Of a stretch of 64,000 nucleotides of DNA, positions 57,908 through 64,000 are shown piece after piece. Within the stretch, counting starts at the first letter, position 1. Every line of letters starts with the position of its first letter. The DNA comes from Chlorocebus sabaeus (lineage: Eukaryota > Chordata > Mammalia > Primates > Cercopithecidae): assembly GCF_047675955.1 (NCBI RefSeq), contig NC_132910.1, forward strand, positions 93,646,923 through 93,710,922, written 5' to 3'. Made by a program: the position numbers and the translations under genes. The notes under the pieces were generated by a model. That model had not been told where the DNA came from and made no database searches. It worked only from the letters and a program-made list of their open reading frames with translations.

Positions 57908-60069
57908 GTCAGCTTCATCCCTGGGATGCAAGGCTGGTTCAACATACATAAATCAATAAATGTAATCCATCACATAAACAGAACCAATGACAAAAACCAC
58001 ATGATTATCACAATAGATGCAGAAAAGGACTTTGACAAAACTCAATACCCCTTCATGCTAAAAAATCTCAATAAACTAGGTATTGATGGAACATGTCTCA
58101 AAATAATAAGAGCTATTTATGACAAACTCACAGCCAATATCATACTGAATGGGCAAAAACTGGAAGTATTCCCTTTGAAAACCGGTACAAGACAAGTATG
58201 CCCTCTCTCACTACTCCTATTCAACATAGTATTGGAAGTTCTGGCCAGGGCAATCAGGCAAGAGAAAGAAATAAAGAGTATTCAAATAGAAAGAGAGAAA
58301 GTCAAATTGTCTCTGTTTGCAGATGACATGATTGTATATTTAGAAAACCCCACTGTCTCAGCTCAAAATCTCCTTAAGCTAATAAGCAACTTCAGCAAAG
58401 TCTCAGGATACAAAATGAACGTGCAAAATTCACAGTCATTCCTATACACCAAAACCAGACAAACAGAGAGCCAATCATGAGTGAACTCCCATTCACAATT
58501 GCTACAAAGGGAATGAAATACCTAGGAATACAACTTACAAGGGATGTGAAGGACCTCTTCAAGGGGAACTACAAAGGATTATAAATCATTCTACTATAAG
58601 GACACATGCACACAGCTCAAGGAATAAAGAGAGGACACAAACAAATGGAAAAACATTCCATGCTCGTAGATAGGAAGAATCAATATTGTGAAAATGGCCA
58701 TACTGCCCAAAGTAATTTATAGTGAATGCTATCCCCAACAAGCTACCATTGATTTTCTTCACAGAATTGGAAAAAACTACTTTAAATTTCATATGGAACC
58801 GAAAATGAACCCATATAGCCAAGACAATCCTAAGTAAAAAGAACAAAGCTGGAGGCATCACACTACCTGACTTCAAACTATACAAGCCTACAGTAACAAA
58901 AACAGCATGATACTGGTACCTAAACAGATATATAGACCAATGGAACAGAACAGAGGCCTCAGAAATAATGCCACACATCTACAACCATCTGATCTTTGAT
59001 AAATCTGACAAAAACAAGCAGTGGGGAAAGTATTTCCTATTTAATAAATCATGTTGGGAAAACTGGCTAGCCATATGCAGAAAACTGAAACTGGAACCCT
59101 TTCTTACACCTTATGCAAAAATTAACTCAAGATGGATTAAAGATTTAAACATAAGACCTAAAACCACAATAAAACCCTAGAAGAAAACTTAGGCAATACC
59201 ATTTAGGACATAAGCATGGGCACAGGCTTCATTACCAAAACACCAAGAGCAATGACAACAAAAGCCAAAATTGACAAATGGGATATAATTAAACTAAACT
59301 GCACAGCAAAAGAAACTATCATCAGAGTGAACAGGCAACCTACAGAATGGGAGAATATTTTTGCAATCTATCCATCTGACAAAGGGCTAATATCCAGAAT
59401 CTACAAAGAACTTAAACAGATTTACAAGAAAAAAACAAACAAACTCATCAAAAAGTGGGCAAAGGATATGAACAGACACTTCTCAAAAGAAGACATTTAT
59501 GCAGCCAACAAACATATGAAAAAAAACTTATCATCACTGGTCATCAGAGAAATGCAAATCAAAACCACAAGGAGATACCATCCCACTCCAGTTAGAATGG
59601 CAATCATTAAGAAGTCAGGAAACAACAGATGCTGGAGAGGGTGTGGAGAAATAGGAACGCTTTTATACTGTTGGTTGGAGTATAAATTAGTTCAACCATT
59701 GTGGAAGACAGTGTGGTGATTCCTCAAGGATCTAGAACCAGAAATACCATTTGACCCAGCAATCCCATTACTGGCTATATACCCAAAGGATTATAAATCA
59801 TTCTACTATAAGACACATGCACACATATGTTTATTGTGGCACTGTTGACAATAGCAAATACTTGGAACCAACCCAAACGCCCATCAATGATGGACTGGAT
59901 AAAGAAAATGTGGCACATATATACCATGGAACACTATGCAGCCATAAAAAGGGATGAGTTCATGTCTTTTGCAGGGACATGGATGAAGCTGGAAACCATC
60001 ATTCTCAGCAAACTAACACAGGAACAGAAAACAAAACACTACATGTTCTCACTCATAAGTGGGAATTGA
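57908..60069 (+). pseudogene. L1 ORF2 fragment (RT to C terminus), broken
   Basis: The first frame is open to 58480 and contains the RT active site FADD (58316-58327). Frameshifts and stops then divide it. The C-terminal part is open at 59216-59719, where the CCHC motif has lost its histidine (to Tyr) and last cysteine (to Tyr). The last piece is open 59827-60069 to the natural stop. A single-base loss near 59811 causes the last frameshift. The endonuclease is absent through truncation. Confidence 0.9.
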
Positions 60070-60296
60070 ACAATGAGAACACATGGCCACAGGGAGGGGA
60101 ATATCACATACTGGGGCCTGCCAGGGTTTGGGGACTAGGAGAGGGATAGCATTAGGAGAAACACCTAATGTAGATGATGGGTTGATGGGTGCAGCAAACC
60201 ACCATGGCACGTGTATACCTATGTAACAAACCTGCACATTCTGCACATGTATCCCAGAACTTAAAGTATAATAAAAAAAGTTTTAAAAAAAGAAAA
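57908..60296 (+). mobile_element. 5'-truncated L1PA (about L1PA6-L1PA8)
   Basis: Begins in ORF2 at 'gcttcatccctgggatgcaa', the sequence found at 38169 in the full-length copy, and runs to the 3'UTR end 'tgtatcccagaacttaaagt' with an A-rich tail. No clear target duplication was found, so the left junction with the L1ME may have been rearranged. It carries a 43-bp copy of its own downstream sequence at 58572-58614. Confidence 0.9.
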
Positions 60297-60724
60297 ATAG
60301 CTTTAAAAAAAGGTATAGAGCATATGAGGAGTCTTGTCATGTTGAGACCAATTAAGGGTTACAATATAAATTTATCTTTTCAGTAGAAATACAAATATGA
60401 AGACAGACTATTAGGACATTATTGATTAGAATACTATGATGATAGGCTGCCACATTAAGCCCACAGGCCTAATAACTGACCATGAGAGATATAATAAAAA
60501 TTGAGTCAGTTCAGAGAGGTCTACCATATCAGCCCTCTAGTCCTGCAACAAGCCTGCTTCCTGCCAGTTAACAAAACAAATCCTATTTTGCTAGAATAAA
60601 TATTTACTTCATGATACCTGATAATAAGCAAGTAGTAACAGATATTCAAACTCCTCCTGAGAGGGGGTTTACTAGATGGTGTTATACTCTGTAGCCAGCA
60701 TGTGCCTCCCATTAGACAACTGAG
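60297..60724. other. Single-copy DNA, nothing recognised
   Basis: No repeat or gene was seen. Confidence 0.45.
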
Positions 60725-60850
60725 TGTGTGTGATCTTAGGAAAATCACTTCACACCTCTTGGCTTCATTTACTTATTTTAAATATTTAGATTTTGAACTA
60801 GGTATCCCTTAGGTTTATTTTGGCTCTAAAAGACTATGATTCTATGATAC
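60725..60850 (+). mobile_element. MIR-class fragment
   Basis: 'gtgatcttaggaaaatcact' followed by 'cacacctcttggcttcattt' and 'gactatgattctatga' is the MIR second half. Confidence 0.6.
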
Positions 60851-63835
60851 ACCGCTCCAGGAAAGACTACGTAGAAGACAGACTTGACACTTGACTTAAG
60901 AGGATATAAAAAGGGTTAGTGAAAGAGAAACTGTTTATATCATATATCCATTCACAAGTTAAATTTTTAATCTGTATTTTGAACTGGAAGAAATGCTAGA
61001 AAGACTGTCCTCAAATGCCTTCATCTTAATGATGAGTAGCTGATCTGAAGTTCGACCATCCTTGGAGCATTTAGAAAGTTGAATGTCTCATCTACTCAAA
61101 CATTTGTTGTGGTGTTTTTGTTTTTCCTTTAGCTGGGCAATAAAGAATTAATTGCATAAAACATTCCTGAATCATACATTAATTTATCTTCTCTAATCCT
61201 TAAAAATTCCTTTCAGTAATAAGATTCGGAAAGTTATTCTACTGTTCTAACCAAAAAGGGAAAAGAAAGTTTAAGGAAGAAGTCATTTCCTTACTAATAA
61301 AAACAGATTTCCTTTCATGTACTTCAGTTTATTTTTGGCTCTCAAGAGACCACTGACACAATTAGCTATCCAGACCCCTGGACCAGAGATTTCTCAGAAA
61401 GAAGTCATTACAATTTACAGGAAGTACAGGAGGGCTTTTATCTGCTTTATATAGGTTTATATACTATATACCTGCATATGATTTCTTTGGACGAAAGGGT
61501 CCTTACTGCTTTAGCAAGTCAGGAAAACATCTATCTAGACCTCAAAGGCTTGACAAAACATTTAGTATACTCTTTAAAGGAGGAATCCTAATGAGATTAG
61601 TGCAGTCCCCTAAAGCTTTCTTGGAAATAGTGAGGGTATTTGTTTGTCCTCTAGTAAAGTTTTGCATGGGGATTTACCTATTGCTAGGCACATTATTTTA
61701 TAATAGCTTATTTCCTTTTTAATGTTTAATTTATGGCACTAGAGTTTTTTAAAATTACGTATAGGTAGATTGTATTACTTCTGAATCTTATTTTATAGTA
61801 GTAACACATGTATTCCAATATAGTCATTGTATAGTAAGGTTGAGAAGTGCCAATTAAAATAAATACCATTACAGGGGTCATATGTGGTTGGCATGCATTT
61901 AACCATAAGCAGTCTGTTCTGTGACACCATCAACACCTCAAACTCATACAAAGGATTAAGATCTATAAGATGAAAAGTTGACAAGCCCTTATCTAGCAGA
62001 GAGTACTCTCTATCAGAGAACTTTTCAGACTATTTTTATGAGATTCAATGCTTACTCAGGAAATACTAATGATAACCATCATTTACCAAGAGAGAATTCT
62101 CTTTCAGTCAGGGAAGTGGGCATTAATATAGCCGTATACCCTTCAATAGTACTCTCTGTGTCAAAACGTTAAAAAAAAAAAAAATAGATACCCTAGGTAT
62201 TATCTAGACATTAGAGACTTTAGCAATTAAATTCAGAAATAAATGGCAACTCTTAATGAAGACCTGGCTTCGCTTTTATCTATTCCATTTTATTTTCAGC
62301 AATGGACAAGCTGGCTGGTTTTAGCTAGCCATATCCTTCACCCACTATGAGTTCTGATTTAGAGCTATAACATCACCATGTATGAAACTAGTTACAAATC
62401 TTAGCCAGTGAATTCAAACTAGACTTGATTATTTTTAGAATAATTTTAAAATGGCATTTTAACATAAAATACTAAAACTTCTCATATTTATATTAATTTG
62501 AGTTCCTTATTTTGTGCCAAGAACCCCAGCCAAGAAATCAACAGGAAAGCAAATCAAATATTTCTTAGCTACACTGCATTCCAAAATTACCTATACCATG
62601 CCAAATCCTATTGCCCATTCTTACCTATCATATCCCTCAAGGGAAGCACTTCAGCTAACATGATCATTTGTTTTAACTTTGCTTCCAAATTAAAAAGGCA
62701 TTTACTTCTCCCTCTAAAATATCCATTGCTAAACAACCTGATTCTTTGTTTATAGCTGGCTATTTATCTATAAATAACTATGAAAAACAAAAAGACAGAA
62801 AATTCTAGAATCAAAGGGTTCTACTTGACGTGAAACAGTTTTCAGCAAGCACATAATTTAAGCCTCTTTATTTAATGAGTTACCTGCACGCTATTTAGAA
62901 GTGGAAGTCACTTTTTTAAAAAGCACCTTTCATACTAATTATTTTTACTAGAGATGTATTGGTTCACCAAATACAGTTCTACAGTTAGATTGCCAATACT
63001 AAAAATGTCCTCTCCACCAACCATCTCCCTATTTCTGTTTCCCAAGCATCTCATTTTGACTTTGGGTTTAGAACTGGGTTCTAGAACCACCAGGACAAAC
63101 TGGAGCTGATTAGGCAGCCATGGTTCACTTCCCATGGCTATCATAGCAGACGGGCTTTACAAACACCCACGACACTCAAACATCCATGACACAAAAGTAA
63201 GCCAGACACTTTTTACAGACATTCATGAAAGTCAGAAAATCGAAATATTATTTCCCCTTTAATACATTCTCTTGAGGAAACCCCTCCTCAGGAGCCAAGA
63301 AGAATAGTCCTGTCAAGACCCATTTATACGAAAAGGCTGCTGGGGTGGTTTCATTTTCATTCAAGTCTATCTATAATGCATGTAATTATATTATGTCAGG
63401 CTGCATGCATAAAATCCTACTTTCCTGTAGTTTTACTCAGTGTATACTCTGATTGACTGTAATTACATGGCCTTTTTAAACAGTCTAAGGCACACACTTA
63501 TGTTAGCATCCTTTTTTGAAACTCTGTACAGTGTTTTAATGAGCCATGGATCTGAAGTCAATGTTGTTTCCTAGCACAGCCATCATAGGCCTATCATCAC
63601 ACAGTGAAGAGAAGCATCCTGTTCAGAGCAAGTGATTCCACTTAACCTAGACAAGCCAGGACCTAAGGTCTTAAATAGAGAAGAACCCACTGAACCAAAC
63701 TAGACTTCACAAAATTCTAAATACAATTCAGTAGTGAAGTACAAGGCAGAAAAGGTCAGGTGTTTAAAGCTTAAAATCAAAGACTGAATTTAAAAGTGGC
63801 ATTAATTTTGGCATTAAAGAAAACATCTGGATAAC
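60851..63835. other. Repeat-poor single-copy block
   Basis: Nearly 3 kb in which I recognise no transposon apart from a short A-run at about 62170-62184. Several homeodomain-type TAATTA/ATTA motifs occur, densest around 63355-63480. Small frames (60-85 codons) have no domain. It may hold conserved non-coding sequence, which cannot be judged from one genome. Confidence 0.4.
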
Positions 63836-63840
63836 TGGAG

Positions 63841-63925
63841 ATGGAGAGAGAGAGAGAGCATGAGAGAACAGTAAGGGAGAGTGAGAGAAGAAGGGATGGA
63901 AGAAAGAAAGAAAACGAAAAACCAA
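63841..63925 (+). repeat. GA-rich low-complexity tract
   Basis: (GA)n, GAGA and GAAA units, nearly all purine on the plus strand. The two antisense frames here are its complement. Confidence 0.85.
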
Positions 63926-64000
63926 AAGGGTTTTCAAGGTAGTGGATGCCTGCAAACGCCAAAGAAATGAAGGTTGCTAATGATGAGAGAGAAAAAATAA

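Noticed and set aside
58586..58978. 130-codon minus-strand frame
   Set aside because: Antisense of L1 ORF2; T-rich and hydrophobic as expected.
1..64000. CRISPR arrays, bacterial operons, ribosome binding sites, tRNA or rRNA genes
   Set aside because: None seen. The repeat content is that of a primate genome, and bacterial-style features do not apply.

Overview
The window is nuclear DNA of a primate, most likely human or another catarrhine. The evidence is AluY copies (25774-26087, 50120-50430), L1PA-type LINE-1 copies with the primate 5'UTR and 3'UTR, THE1/MST LTRs and a MADE1 miniature mariner, over an older mammalian layer of MIR, L2, HAL1-like/L1M and Tigger elements. No host exon, tRNA, rRNA or CRISPR array was recognised. 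The open frames are short, and the longest ones lie in transposons. It reads as an AT-rich, LINE-rich intergenic (or deep intronic) region.

Layout. 1-5150: mostly single-copy DNA with a THE1-type LTR, an MST-type LTR in the opposite direction, an Alu, and an MLT1-type LTR split by a MADE1 hairpin. 5152-8167: a truncated old primate L1 broken by a partial Alu and by a 1.47-kb minus-strand insertion. 9185-11780: two more L1 fragments. 11780-18200: mostly unique DNA with nested MIRs, an L1M scrap and an unassigned LTR-like repeat. 18290-29705: a dense nest of old L1M copies in both directions, interrupted by an LTR, Alus, a THE1 LTR and two younger L1 copies, one with a perfect 16-bp target duplication. 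30007-34030: two Alus, a large GA-rich satellite, L1M4/HAL1-like remnants and a MIR. 34345-40504: a nearly full-length 6.16-kb L1PA element whose two reading frames are both broken. 41552-46479: a provirus-shaped element with two direct LTRs and a lysine-tRNA-type primer site but no recognisable retroviral genes. 46480-52760: sparse, with three MIR/MER-type pieces and an AluY. 52755-55490: an old L1MA/MB-like copy split by a Tigger. 56295-60296: a minus-strand L1ME joined to a truncated L1PA carrying a small templated insertion. 60850-63835: the most repeat-poor block.

The elements do not form a pathway. They form an insertion history: mammalian MIR/L2/HAL1 and L1M first, then Tigger, MLT1, MST/THE1 and MADE1, then L1PB/L1PA and AluJ/S, then L1PA and AluY. 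The observations most worth checking are the gene-less provirus (41552-46479), the chimeric retrocopy-like insert (6231-7700), the templated insertion in L1 (58572-58614), the MADE1 hairpin (3663-3745) and the full-length L1 with a long 5'UTR. Repeat families were assigned by recognition without a database search, so subfamily names are provisional.
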